DNA of 64,000 nt from Alphaproteobacteria bacterium (GTDB taxonomy: Bacteria > Pseudomonadota > Gammaproteobacteria > Burkholderiales > Burkholderiaceae_C): assembly GCA_030054175.1 (NCBI GenBank), contig JASGCM010000010.1, forward strand, positions 59,410 to 123,409. The letters run 5' to 3'. Every line of letters begins with the position of its first letter. Within the stretch, counting starts at the first letter, position 1. Both the position numbers and the translations under genes were made by a program. This document shows, in pieces, positions 33,208-42,200 of this stretch. A model generated the notes under the pieces. The model was not told where the DNA came from, made no database searches, and saw nothing but the letters and a program-made list of their open reading frames with translations.

Positions 33208-34010
33208 CGCACGCGGCCCGGCAACTCAGGCAGGCGCTGGCCCAGGAGCCAGCCGTGCTGGTCACGGTGCAGCGGGTGCAGGGCTCCGGCCCACGCGAAG
33301 AGGGCGCTTGGATGGCCGTCACCGCCACCGGGGTGATCAACACCATCGGTGGTGGCCATCTGGAGTTTCAGGCCATCGCCGAGGCGCGTGCGTTGCTCAA
33401 TGCTCCTGCGCAACCAGACCATCAAGACCCCTTGATCGTGCGCTATGCGCTGGGTCCCTCATTGGGGCAGTGTTGTGGCGGCGTGGTGCACCTGCGCTTT
33501 GAGCGCGTCAGCGATGCTCACCCCGCCATTGCCCCGCTGCTGCAACCCCAAGGCAAGCCGCTGGCCCTGTTTGGCGGTGGCCATGTCGGTCGCGCCATCG
33601 TCGATGTCATGGCCCGCTTGCCCTACCAGGTGCGCTGGATCGACAGCCGCGGCGAGATTTTTCCTGCCCCATTGCCTGACAACACCCAAGCCGAACACTC
33701 CGACCCGGTGCAAGACGCCGTCCCCGATCTGCTGCCGGGCACTGCCGTGCTGATCATGAGCTTCAGCCACGCCGAAGACCTTGACATCGTGGCGGCCTGC
33801 CTGCGCCGACTGCGCAGCCACAACGACTTGCCCTACATCGGCCTGATCGGCAGCGCCACCAAATGGGCCACCTTCCGGCATCGGCTGATCGAACGCGGCT
33901 TCACTGAGGCCGAACTCAGCCGCATCACCTGCCCCATCGGCATCCCCGGCATTCAGGGCAAAGAACCCGAAGTCATCGCCATCGCCGTCGCTGCGCAGTT
34001 GTTGAAATAA
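33204..34010 (+). CDS. xdhC: XdhC, molybdenum cofactor insertion factor for xanthine dehydrogenase
   Basis: 268 residues from a TTG start at 33204 that overlaps the xdhB TGA, so translation is coupled. N-terminal XdhC_CoxI motif VQRVQGSGPREEGAWM and GGGHLEFQA with LGQCCGG; C-terminal Rossmann domain beginning LALFGGGHVGRAI. XdhC sulfurates and hands the cofactor to XdhB. Closes the xdh operon; the downstream palindrome at 34041 may help end transcription. Confidence 0.92.
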   Translation: MTHAARQLRQALAQEPAVLVTVQRVQGSGPREEGAWMAVTATGVINTIGGGHLEFQAIAEARALLNAPAQPDHQDPLIVRYALGPSLGQCCGGVVHLRFERVSDAHPAIAPLLQPQGKPLALFGGGHVGRAIVDVMARLPYQVRWIDSRGEIFPAPLPDNTQAEHSDPVQDAVPDLLPGTAVLIMSFSHAEDLDIVAACLRRLRSHNDLPYIGLIGSATKWATFRHRLIERGFTEAELSRITCPIGIPGIQGKEPEVIAIAVAAQLLK

Positions 34011-34026
34011 TTCGAAAAATAATTGA

Positions 34027-34071
34027 AAATAATTGGGGTCAAATAATTGGGGTCAGACCCCAATTATTTTT
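34027..34071. repeat. REP-like palindrome with a direct-repeat copy; possible bidirectional terminator
   Basis: The unit AAATAATTGGGGTCA occurs twice in tandem (34027-34041 and 34041-34055); the second copy is followed by its exact complement GACCCCAATTATTT (34056-34069), making a 29-base perfect palindrome centred on 34055, then T residues. Degenerate AATAATT copies precede it from about 34007. The GGGGTCAGACCCC core is a motif I know as dispersed in many proteobacterial genomes. It sits between two converging genes, where it can act as terminator for both. Confidence 0.7.
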
Positions 34072-34079
34072 GATCGCAG

Positions 34080-34895
34080 TTAATTCAAAAAGGCTTTGAG
34101 GGCGGCCAGGGTTTCTTCTGGCGATTCGTTCATCTGGTGATGCCCCATGGGCACGGTGACCACCTGATGCGCTTTGCCATGCTCGCGGGCTGCCGCGATC
34201 AGCGATTGCGCCGCTTTGGGCGGGGTCATCAGGTCCTGAGCCCCCAGCACCAACAGCACCGGGCAGGTCAGCTCGGCCATGGCCTGCAAGCCCCGGTCGT
34301 AGCGGTCGCACGCCACAAAGCCCCGATGGAAGACATTGACCTTGGGGTTTGAGCGCAACACCCGGCGGTTCAGCGCCGTGTTTGCACCGTACACCCAGGT
34401 GCCAGGGCCCAGGGCCGAGGGCGGCGCCGACAAGGTGGCGCGCGAGAACACATTGATCATGCGGATGGCTTTTTCGGGCTCGTTCAGGCTGGCCTCGATC
34501 AGCGCCGGTGACACCTTCATGGGGAAGGCCGTGCCCACCAGCACCGCATGGCTGATGCGTTCTTTCAATTGGGCTGCGGCTTCAAGGGCGATCAGCGAAC
34601 CCCAACTGTGGCCAATCAACGCCGCTTGCTGAACACCGGTGGCGTCAAGCAGATGGCCGATGAAGGTTGCAGCCTCGGATACGCTGGAAGGGGCTTCGCC
34701 GCCGCTTTTGCAGTGGCCGGGCAAATCGATGGCCAGCACGTTCCAGCCATGGTGCGCCAGGTAGCGGCTTTGCAAAATCCACACACTGTGGTCATTGAGC
34801 ACGCCGTGAATGAAGACCACCGTGGGCTGGCCCGGCTCATGCGCGCGACCGCCGGTGTAGGCGTAAATGGGTTGGCCCTGAACGTCGATGATCAT
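34080..34895 (-). CDS. Alpha/beta hydrolase
   Basis: 271 residues. HG oxyanion motif in VVFIHGVLNDHSVW, nucleophile elbow GHSWGS, acid in LVLGAQDLMTPP, and His in VPMGHHQMNE. Soluble, no signal. Two bases separate its start from the stop of the O-acetylhomoserine sulfhydrylase gene, so it is co-transcribed with it. The substrate is unknown; esterase or C-C hydrolase activity are both compatible. Confidence 0.85.
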   Translation of the reverse strand: MIIDVQGQPIYAYTGGRAHEPGQPTVVFIHGVLNDHSVWILQSRYLAHHGWNVLAIDLPGHCKSGGEAPSSVSEAATFIGHLLDATGVQQAALIGHSWGSLIALEAAAQLKERISHAVLVGTAFPMKVSPALIEASLNEPEKAIRMINVFSRATLSAPPSALGPGTWVYGANTALNRRVLRSNPKVNVFHRGFVACDRYDRGLQAMAELTCPVLLVLGAQDLMTPPKAAQSLIAAAREHGKAHQVVTVPMGHHQMNESPEETLAALKAFLN

Positions 34896-34897
34896 CT

Positions 34898-36208
34898 TCA
34901 GGCCCCCGCTTTCTCGGCCGCTTTCAGGGCCCGCTTCAAGTCATCAATCAGGTCATCGGGGTCTTCCAGACCGATCGACAGCCGAATCGTGCCCGGCCCG
35001 ATCCCGGCGCCTGCCAGCGCCTCATCGCTCATGCGAAAATGCGTCGTGCTGGCCGGGTGGATGACCAGCGAGCGGCAATCGCCCACATTGGCCAGATGGC
35101 TGAAAATCTTCAGCGCCTCGATGAAGGCTCGGCCTTGCGCCCGACTTCCCACCAAGTCAAAACTGAACACCGATCCGGCTCCGCGCGGGCCAAAGCGCAG
35201 CAGGCGTTGCGCCAGTGCGTGTGAGGGATGGTTTTCCAGCAAGGGGTGACCCACCCGTGCCACCATGGGGTGAGAGGCCAGAAACTGCACCACTTTCTCG
35301 GTGTTCGCCATGTGGCGTTCCATGCGCAGGGGCAAGGTTTCGATGCCTTGCAAAATCAGCCAGGCGGTGTGCGGGCTCATACAGGCGCCAAAATCTCGCA
35401 AGCCTTCGCGTCGCGCTCGCAACAGAAACGCGCCCACCGTCGATTCTTGCGAAAACACCATGTCATGAAAGCCATCGTAGGGCTGCGTCAGTTCGGGGAA
35501 GCGGCCTGAGGCCTCCCAATCGAAAGCACCGCCATCGACCAGCACGCCGCCGATGACTGTGCCGTGACCGCTCAGGAATTTGGTCGCCGAATGGTAGACC
35601 AAATCGGCGCCCAGTGCGAAGGGCTGGATCAGGTAGGGCGAGGTCAGCGTCGAATCGACCAACAAAGGCACCCCCGCGTCGTGAGCGATTTGCGACACCG
35701 TCGGGATGTCCAGCACATCCAGCCCCGGGTTGCCGACGGTTTCGCCAAACAGCAAGCGTGTCTCGGGGCGGATGGCGGCACGCCAGCCATCGATGTCGCC
35801 GGGCTTGACAAAGGTGGTCTCGATCCCAAAGCGGCGCAGGGTGTAGTGCAACAGGTTTTGCGAGCCGCCATACAACGCGGTCGATGCCACGATGTGCGAG
35901 CCCGCCCCCATCAGCGTGGTCACCGCCAGATGCAACGCGGCCTGACCACTGGCCGTGGCAATGGCTCCGATGCCGCCCTCCAGGGCAGCCACCCGCTGCT
36001 CCAGCACCGCATTGGTCGGGTTGCTGATGCGGCTGTACACATGCCCCGCCCGCTCCAGATTAAAGAGCGAGGCGGCGTGGTCGCTCGACTCAAAAACAAA
36101 CGAGGTCGTCAGATGGATAGGCACGGCGCGCGCGCCGGTGGTGGGGTCTGGGCTGGCTCCGGCGTGCAGGGCCAGGGTATCGAAATGCGGATCGGCGTAA
36201 CCTGACAT
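34898..36208 (-). CDS. metY: O-acetylhomoserine sulfhydrylase (PLP, Cys/Met metabolism family)
   Basis: 436 residues from ATG 36208, preceded by AAGGA; the open frame extends upstream into the CBS gene region. Typical start HFDTLALHAGASPDPTTGARAVPIHLT-type pattern, PLP-Lys in YHSATKFLSGHG, and the closing TIRLSIGLEDPDDLIDDL. Length and the long N-terminal ADPHFDTLALHAG style favour O-acetylhomoserine sulfhydrylase over cystathionine gamma-synthase. It makes homocysteine directly from sulfide and O-acetylhomoserine. Divergent from the CBS-domain gene. Confidence 0.88.
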   Translation of the reverse strand: MSGYADPHFDTLALHAGASPDPTTGARAVPIHLTTSFVFESSDHAASLFNLERAGHVYSRISNPTNAVLEQRVAALEGGIGAIATASGQAALHLAVTTLMGAGSHIVASTALYGGSQNLLHYTLRRFGIETTFVKPGDIDGWRAAIRPETRLLFGETVGNPGLDVLDIPTVSQIAHDAGVPLLVDSTLTSPYLIQPFALGADLVYHSATKFLSGHGTVIGGVLVDGGAFDWEASGRFPELTQPYDGFHDMVFSQESTVGAFLLRARREGLRDFGACMSPHTAWLILQGIETLPLRMERHMANTEKVVQFLASHPMVARVGHPLLENHPSHALAQRLLRFGPRGAGSVFSFDLVGSRAQGRAFIEALKIFSHLANVGDCRSLVIHPASTTHFRMSDEALAGAGIGPGTIRLSIGLEDPDDLIDDLKRALKAAEKAGA

Positions 36209-36271
36209 GGGCGTATCCTTGGCGAAAGTTTCCTGAGCTATATTGTGACCCACCCACCAACAGGTCACATC

Positions 36272-36727
36272 ATGAAAGTCAGCGACATCCTTCGCATCAA
36301 AGGGCACACCATCCACAGCGCCCAACCCCAGCAGCCACTCTTGGACGCCGTGCGGCTCATGTCCCAGTACGACATCGGCTCTCTGGTGGTGCTCGACTCA
36401 GGCCAGCTGGTCGGCATGTTGACTTTTCGCGAAGTCATCCAGGATCTCGTGCGAGAAGGGGGCAGCCTGGGCCGCGCCCTGGTGCGTGACGCCATGGTTC
36501 ATGACCCGCTGGTCTGCACTCCCGACACCGATCTGGACGAGGTGCGACGCATGATGCTTGAGCGCCATGCCCGTTACATGCCGGTGCTCGAACAAGGCCA
36601 GTTGATCGGCGTGATCAGTTTTTATGATGTCGCCAAAAGCGTGGTCGACAGCCAGAACTTCGAGAACAAGATGCTCAAGGCCTACATCCGCGACTGGCCT
36701 GAAGGTCAGGCCCCCACTCAGGGCTAA
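36272..36727 (+). CDS. CBS-domain protein
   Basis: 151 residues from ATG 36272 (MKVSDILRIKG), the usual start of this family; an ATG at 36245 would add nine residues. Two CBS motifs: about 5-60 with QYDIGSLVVLDSGQLVGMLTFREV, and 75-130 with MLERHARYMPVLEQGQLIGVISFYDV. CBS pairs bind adenosyl compounds and regulate partner proteins; no partner domain is present and none can be named. The stop overlaps that of the converging small gene. Confidence 0.88.
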   Translation: MKVSDILRIKGHTIHSAQPQQPLLDAVRLMSQYDIGSLVVLDSGQLVGMLTFREVIQDLVREGGSLGRALVRDAMVHDPLVCTPDTDLDEVRRMMLERHARYMPVLEQGQLIGVISFYDVAKSVVDSQNFENKMLKAYIRDWPEGQAPTQG

Positions 36728-37014
36728 GCCGCAGCGGGGCAAGCCAGCGCCAAACGCCATACCGACACCGCTTGACGCCGGGCGCGCTCGCCCCAGCCGT
36801 CAGGGGCGTCCCAAAGCACCACGCCACGCCAGTAACCCGTTTGCGCCAACAACGCCCAGGGTGGTTCTGCTGCGCCCGTGCAGGGCCACAAGTCCAACTC
36901 CAGCCCACGGCTTCGCCAGACAGGCAAGGCCTGCCAATAGGCTTCGGTCTGTCGGGCCGTGGTCGGGCAGGCCAACCAACGTGGGGCATCCGCAAGGGGG
37001 CGAGATCGTGGCAT
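36724..37014 (-). CDS. Small Trp-rich hypothetical protein
   Basis: 96 residues, eight Trp, no signal peptide or membrane segment; stretches such as LAQTGYWRGVVLWDAP and RQAVSVWRLALAC look like real protein and not a shadow frame. I do not know the family. The stop overlaps the CBS gene stop (converging). It is divergent from a small HTH regulator, with two copies of a 10-base repeat between their starts, which suggests that regulator controls it. Confidence 0.5.
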   Translation of the reverse strand: MPRSRPLADAPRWLACPTTARQTEAYWQALPVWRSRGLELDLWPCTGAAEPPWALLAQTGYWRGVVLWDAPDGWGERARRQAVSVWRLALACPAAA

Positions 37015-37017
37015 GGC

Positions 37018-37052
37018 TTATCATGACTTTTGGTGATGATGTTTATCATGAC
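37018..37052. promoter_or_regulatory. Direct-repeat operator candidate
   Basis: TTATCATGAC occurs at 37018-37027 and again at 37043-37052 (25 bases start to start, about 2.4 helical turns); each contains the palindrome TCATGA. They lie between the starts of the divergent small Trp-rich gene and the HTH gene, as expected for an autoregulatory site. Confidence 0.4.
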
Positions 37053-37087
37053 AGAAAGTACCCGGGTTCGCCACTATCGTTGTTGTT

Positions 37088-37498
37088 GTGCCACCCACCA
37101 AGCCCTTTGCCAAAGAGGCGCAGCGACAGGAGTTTTCCCGCCGATTGCGCGACGAATTGCAGCGCAGCGGTCGCGAAGCCAGTCCTTCGGCCTTGGCGCG
37201 CGAGGTCAATCTGTACCTGCGCCCCGCCGAACGGGTCCACCCCAGCAGCTGCCGCAAATGGCTCAATGCCGAGGCCATCCCCACCCAGGAAAAGCTCTTG
37301 CTGCTGGCGCAACTGCAGCAAGTCAGTGCCGCCTGGTTGCGTTTTGGTCAAGTGTCGGCCTTGCAAGAAGCCGTGCCGCCCCCGCTCAGCCTGACTGCCG
37401 AAGAATTGGCCCTGTTGGAAGGCTGGCGTCAACTGCGGGCCGGCCACCGCCGTGCGGTCCGACTGATGATGAGCCAGTTGCTGAAGTCGGGCGCCTGA
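37088..37498 (+). CDS. Small helix-turn-helix transcriptional regulator
   Basis: 136 residues from GTG 37088. An N-terminal region of about 80 residues has the look of an HTH of the XRE/CI-like kind: [49 protein letters not shown]. The C-terminal part is a Leu/Arg-rich helix pair, perhaps for dimerisation. Probably binds the repeats at 37018-37052. The aroC start lies 46 bases downstream, but a functional link is not evident. Confidence 0.7.
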   Translation: MPPTKPFAKEAQRQEFSRRLRDELQRSGREASPSALAREVNLYLRPAERVHPSSCRKWLNAEAIPTQEKLLLLAQLQQVSAAWLRFGQVSALQEAVPPPLSLTAEELALLEGWRQLRAGHRRAVRLMMSQLLKSGA

Positions 37499-37544
37499 GC
37501 CACAGGCTCGCCGGGCGAGCCGCATCCTGTTGGATAATCAGTCC

Positions 37545-38651
37545 ATGAGCGGAAACACCTTGGGCAAAAGCTTTGCCGTCACCAACTTTGGCGAGTCTCA
37601 CGGGCCGGCGATCGGCTGCGTGATCGACGGCTGTCCCCCTGGCCTGGTCTTGACCGAGGCCGACATCCAGCCCGAGCTCGACCGCCGTCGCCCTGGAACC
37701 AGCCGCCACGTGACCCAGCGCAACGAGGCCGATCAGGTGCAGATCCTCTCGGGGGTATACCAGGGGCGCACCACAGGCACGCCGATTGCCTTGCTGATTG
37801 CCAACACCGACCAGCGCAGCAAAGACTATGGCAACTTGGTCGAGACCTTCCGCCCCGGCCACGCCGATTACACCTACACCCAAAAATACGGCTTGCGCGA
37901 CCCGCGCGGAGGGGGCCGCTCGTCGGCTCGACTGACCGCCCCCACCGTAGCCGCCGGCGCGGTGGCCAAGAAATGGCTGCAAGAAAAGTGGGGCGTGCGC
38001 TTCATGGGTTGCATGACCCAGCTGGGCGAGATCGCCATTCCCTTCGAGTCGTGGGACTGTGTGTCCCGCAACCCCTTCTTTGCCCCGGTGGCCGACGTCG
38101 CGCACCTGGAAGCCTATATGGACGCCCTGCGCAAATCGGGTGACTCATGTGGCGCGCGCATCCGCGTGGTCGCCCAGGGCATGCCCGTGGGCTTGGGCCA
38201 GCCCCTGTTTGACAAGCTCGATGCCGACATCGCCTACGCGATGATGGGCCTCAATGCCGTCAAAGGCGTCGAAATCGGCGCTGGCTTTGCCAGCGTTGCC
38301 CAACGTGGCAGTGTGCACGGCGATGCCCTGACCCCTCAGGGCTTCGTTGGCAACCACGCTGGCGGTGTGTTGGGTGGCATCAGCACCGGCCAAGATCTGG
38401 AAGTCAGCATCGCCATCAAGCCGACCAGCTCCATCTTGACGCCGCGCCCCAGCATCGACAGTCAGGGGCAACCCACCGTGGTGATCACCAAGGGCCGCCA
38501 CGACCCCTGCGTGGGCATCCGCGCCACCCCCATCGCCGAGGCCCTGCTGGCCTTGGTGGTCATGGACCATGCGCTGCAGCACCGCGCTCAATGCGGTGAC
38601 GTGGCCTATCCCCTGCCACCCATCGCCGCTCAAACTCCCGAGGGGGCCTGA
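37545..38651 (+). CDS. aroC: Chorismate synthase
   Basis: 368 residues from ATG 37545 (a TTG at 37530 is in frame but unneeded). Family signatures: [18 protein letters not shown] at the start with the first active-site His, [28 protein letters not shown] with the second His, [13 protein letters not shown], and [20 protein letters not shown]. It makes chorismate from EPSP with reduced FMN, the last step of the shikimate pathway. Full length for the FMN-dependent enzyme. Confidence 0.96.
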   Translation: MSGNTLGKSFAVTNFGESHGPAIGCVIDGCPPGLVLTEADIQPELDRRRPGTSRHVTQRNEADQVQILSGVYQGRTTGTPIALLIANTDQRSKDYGNLVETFRPGHADYTYTQKYGLRDPRGGGRSSARLTAPTVAAGAVAKKWLQEKWGVRFMGCMTQLGEIAIPFESWDCVSRNPFFAPVADVAHLEAYMDALRKSGDSCGARIRVVAQGMPVGLGQPLFDKLDADIAYAMMGLNAVKGVEIGAGFASVAQRGSVHGDALTPQGFVGNHAGGVLGGISTGQDLEVSIAIKPTSSILTPRPSIDSQGQPTVVITKGRHDPCVGIRATPIAEALLALVVMDHALQHRAQCGDVAYPLPPIAAQTPEGA

Positions 38652-38657
38652 CCGCCC

Positions 38658-39860
38658 ATGTCCCAAGCCAGTGCAACGGGCGCTGTGGTCTCGCGCCGCA
38701 TGCTGGTGCCGTTTGCCGCCATGTCGGCCAGTTACTTCGCCCACATCGGCTTTTTCAATCCCTATTTGTCGCTGTGGCTGAAAGAGCTGGGGTACAGCGT
38801 GGGTGTCATCGGCGTGCTGGTGTCGCTGCAAGCCTTCACGCGCCTGTACTCACCCTACGCCTGGGGCTGGCTGAGCGACCGAACCGGACACCGCGTTCGG
38901 TTGTTGCAAATCAGTGCTGGCATCGCCCTGTTGTGTTCCTTCGGCCTGGCCCACCAGGGTGGCTTGTGGTGGCTGGCGGTGGTGCTGCTGCTCATGTTCA
39001 CCCACACCAGTTCCATGATGCCCATGAGCGAGGCGGCCATGGCGCATTTGGTCAGCCAGGGCGGTGCGCTCGATGCTCGCCGCTATGGCCGCATCCGACT
39101 GTGGGGCTCATTGGGTTTTCTGGTCACGGTGTTTCTCGCCGGCTGGTGGTTTGACCACCACGGCATGAAAGACTTCCCCGTCTGGACCTGGGCCACGTTG
39201 GTGCTGGTGAACGTGAGCGTGTGGTCCATGCCCAATGCGCGCGAGCATCACCCCGAACACCAGACCCAGCAGTCGATTGCCGCCGAACTCAAACGGCCAT
39301 ACAACCGGTGGTTTTTCTTTACCCTTTTTTTTCATGTGCTGGCGCACATCGCCTTGTACTCGTTTTATTCGCTCTACCTCGACAGTTTGGGCTATTCCAA
39401 AGCGGTCATCGGCGCGTTGTGGGCGCTGTCGGTGGCGGTCGAGGTGTTGGGCTTCCTCACCCAAGGGCGCTGGTTGCACCTGCTCAGCCTACAGCGCTGG
39501 GTGTTGATCTGCGCCGTTGTATTGGTGTTTCGCATGAGCCTCATCGCGGCCGGTGCCGAGCAGCTGTGGGTATTGGCGCTGGCGCAGGTTTTGCACACCG
39601 TCACCTTTGCCATCCACCACAGTGTGTGCATCTCTTGGCTGTCCATGCATTTCCCGGCCCGATTGCGTGGTCGTGGTCAGGCGCTGTACTCCATCGTTGG
39701 TTATGGCGCCACGGGCTTTTTGGGTGCCTTGGGCGGCGGCGTGCTCAGCGAGCACTTTGGCCTGCAATCCGTGTTCTGGTTGGCCATTCCAGTGGCCGCT
39801 TGTGCCGTGTTGGGCGCCAGTCAGTTGTTGCGCGTCGATGTTCCGACTCAGCGCAGCTGA
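38658..39860 (+). CDS. MFS transporter (HcaT/MFS_1-like)
   Basis: 400 residues with about twelve membrane spans. N-terminal pattern FAHIGFFNPYLSLWLKELG and the loop motif GWLSDRTGHRVRLL between spans 2 and 3 are typical of the MFS_1-like/HcaT group (phenylpropionate and nucleoside permease relatives). Begins 6 bases after aroC, so co-transcribed; the substrate is unknown. The 3' end overlaps the converging tolA gene by 13 bases. Confidence 0.85.
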   Translation: MSQASATGAVVSRRMLVPFAAMSASYFAHIGFFNPYLSLWLKELGYSVGVIGVLVSLQAFTRLYSPYAWGWLSDRTGHRVRLLQISAGIALLCSFGLAHQGGLWWLAVVLLLMFTHTSSMMPMSEAAMAHLVSQGGALDARRYGRIRLWGSLGFLVTVFLAGWWFDHHGMKDFPVWTWATLVLVNVSVWSMPNAREHHPEHQTQQSIAAELKRPYNRWFFFTLFFHVLAHIALYSFYSLYLDSLGYSKAVIGALWALSVAVEVLGFLTQGRWLHLLSLQRWVLICAVVLVFRMSLIAAGAEQLWVLALAQVLHTVTFAIHHSVCISWLSMHFPARLRGRGQALYSIVGYGATGFLGALGGGVLSEHFGLQSVFWLAIPVAACAVLGASQLLRVDVPTQRS

Positions 39861-40651
39861 TCTTGCGGCCGGAAGGTGATCAGCATCGGGCAGGGGATGC
39901 GCCCGTCTGTGTCGCGCGGCAGCTTGGCGGTTTTCAGCACGGCTTTTTGCACCGCATCGTCCCAATTCTCCAGGCCGCTCTTGCGCACCAGTTTGACGGC
40001 CACAATCGTGCCCTCAGGGGCGCATTGCACTTCCACCTCGGCCTCGGGGTTGCCCTTGACCTTGTCGAGATCGGTGAAAGTGATGTTGGGCAAAATCGCG
40101 CCGCGCACCTTGCCCGCATAACTGGCCGACGGCCCTGAGCTCTGTGCGGCCTTGCCGGTGCTGCCCGCAGGGCCTGTGGCTTCGGCCATGCCCATCGCGC
40201 GACGGATGTTCTCCTGGCGCTGGGCCTCGCGCTTTTTCTCTTCCGCCTTGTCCTTCTTCTCTTGCTCGGCCTTCTTGCGCGCTTCTTCCTGCGCCTTGAG
40301 TTTGTCTTCCTTTTCCTTTTCAGCCTTCTTCTTTTTCTCGGTCGCGATTTCGGCGTCTTTACTGGGCTGCGGCTTCACGGCCTGTTTCGGGGGGTCGGTT
40401 TTGGGGCGAGGATTGGGCTCGGGTTGCGCTTCAGGCTGGGGTTCCAAAGTCTCGCCTTTGGGGGCGGCGAGTTGCGGCAGCGCTGACCACAACTCGGCTT
40501 GCACACCCACGCTGTTGTCGCCGCTGCTCCAATTCACGCCCCAGGTCAGCGCCGCCAACAACAGGGCGTGAATGACCAGCGCCAGCCCTAAAGAGCGCGC
40601 GCCACCCGGTGGTGGGGGCGGGGCGAATTCAAGGTGGGCGGCCTGTGCCAT
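39848..40651 (-). CDS. tolA: TolA, cell-envelope integrity protein
   Basis: 267 residues. One membrane span near residues 20-40 (LGLALVIHALLLAALTWG), a proline-rich stretch, a long Lys/Glu/Ala helix (AEKEKEDKLKAQEEARKKAE), then a TonB-like C-terminal domain with VQCAPEGTIVAVKLVRKSG. It links the TolQR motor to Pal and TolB in the outer membrane. Last gene of the operon; tolB and pal do not follow, unlike in many gammaproteobacteria. Shorter than the E. coli protein because of a reduced central helix. Confidence 0.9.
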   Translation of the reverse strand: MAQAAHLEFAPPPPPGGARSLGLALVIHALLLAALTWGVNWSSGDNSVGVQAELWSALPQLAAPKGETLEPQPEAQPEPNPRPKTDPPKQAVKPQPSKDAEIATEKKKKAEKEKEDKLKAQEEARKKAEQEKKDKAEEKKREAQRQENIRRAMGMAEATGPAGSTGKAAQSSGPSASYAGKVRGAILPNITFTDLDKVKGNPEAEVEVQCAPEGTIVAVKLVRKSGLENWDDAVQKAVLKTAKLPRDTDGRIPCPMLITFRPQDQLR

Positions 40652-40663
40652 GGTTGGGTTACT

Positions 40664-41107
<444 letters not shown>

Positions 41108-41118
41108 GGCAGACCCTT

Positions 41119-41811
41119 TCAGTGACCCGAGGTCGATTGCACCGCCAGGTTGCGCTGCAAGATGTTGGAGAACTCTTCAATGAAAGTCTCCAGTTTGATC
41201 GACACCCGATCAATGTCACGGGCAAAGCGGTTGTAAGCCAGCACCGCTGGAATGGCGGCAAACAGGCCAATGGCGGTTGCCACCAGCGCTTCGGCGATGC
41301 CTGGCGCCACCTTGGCCAAAGTGACTTGCTGCAGATCGGCCAAGCCGGTGAATGCGTGCATGATGCCCCACACCGTACCAAACAGACCGACATAAGGAGA
41401 GACCGAGCCCACCGAAGCCAGAAAGGATAAATTCGACTCGATGGCGTCCATCTCGCGCTGGAAACTGGCACGCATGGCGCGTCGCGCACCCTCCATCAGC
41501 GACTGCGGATCGCTGATGCGACGCTCGCGCAATTTCTGGTTCTCGCGCATGCCGCTGGCGAAAATCCGCTCCATGGGGCCGGCCAGCTTGGCATTTTGAG
41601 TGGCGGCGGCGAACAACTCGTTGAGCGATTTGCCCGACCAGAAGTCGCGCTCGAATTCGTCGTTGAGCGCATTGACTTTTTTCAGGGCAAAGATTTTTCT
41701 GAAAATCCCCCCCCAGCTGGCCACCGAGACGCCCAACAGCAAGAGCACGACAATTTTCACCACCCAGCTGGCGTGGATGAACAGGTTGATGATGTTCAGG
41801 TCTTGGCTCAT
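41119..41811 (-). CDS. tolQ: TolQ (ExbB/TolQ family)
   Basis: 230 residues from ATG 41811, which overlaps the ybgC stop as ATGA; the frame continues upstream without purpose. Three membrane spans (VVKIVVLLLLGVSVASW, GSVSPYVGLFGTVWGIMHAF, VATAIGLFAAIPAVLAYN) and the motif GLFGTVWGIM typical of ExbB/TolQ channels. Proton-conducting motor subunit driving TolA. Confidence 0.95.
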   Translation of the reverse strand: MSQDLNIINLFIHASWVVKIVVLLLLGVSVASWGGIFRKIFALKKVNALNDEFERDFWSGKSLNELFAAATQNAKLAGPMERIFASGMRENQKLRERRISDPQSLMEGARRAMRASFQREMDAIESNLSFLASVGSVSPYVGLFGTVWGIMHAFTGLADLQQVTLAKVAPGIAEALVATAIGLFAAIPAVLAYNRFARDIDRVSIKLETFIEEFSNILQRNLAVQSTSGH

Positions 41812-42200
41812 GTCAGTCGTTCCAAAATGATGGCAGGAATGCGTTCGGCTTGCAGGCGCTGGGCATGGACCCAGCCGATGCGGATCTGGCCTTCGCACAG
41901 CAACTCGTCGCCGAGCCAGGCTTGCTGGGCAATCACCAGACTGGCGCGGCCAGCCTGGGTCAGCCGGGCCGTGACGCGCAGCATGTCATCGAGCACGGCG
42001 GGGCGAAGGTACTTGACCTCTGTGGCGCTGACCACGAACATGCCGCCAGTTTGCTGGCGCAGCTCGTGTTGTTGCACACCCAGGTGGCGCAGCCACTCGG
42101 TTCGGGCGCGCTCAAAAAACTTCAGGTAGTTGGCGGAAAACACAATGCCACCAGCATCGGTGTCTTCCCAATACACACGCAGGTTCAGATCAAAGCTCAT
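41808..42200 (-). CDS. ybgC: YbgC-type acyl-CoA thioesterase
   Basis: 130 residues from ATG 42200 (overlaps the aminotransferase stop by four bases). Hot-dog fold of the 4-hydroxybenzoyl-CoA thioesterase type with the signature YWEDTDAGGIVFSANYLKFFERARTEWL, in which the Asp is catalytic. Always found upstream of tolQ; acts on acyl-CoA or acyl-ACP linked to phospholipid metabolism. Confidence 0.93.
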   Translation of the reverse strand: MSFDLNLRVYWEDTDAGGIVFSANYLKFFERARTEWLRHLGVQQHELRQQTGGMFVVSATEVKYLRPAVLDDMLRVTARLTQAGRASLVIAQQAWLGDELLCEGQIRIGWVHAQRLQAERIPAIILERLT

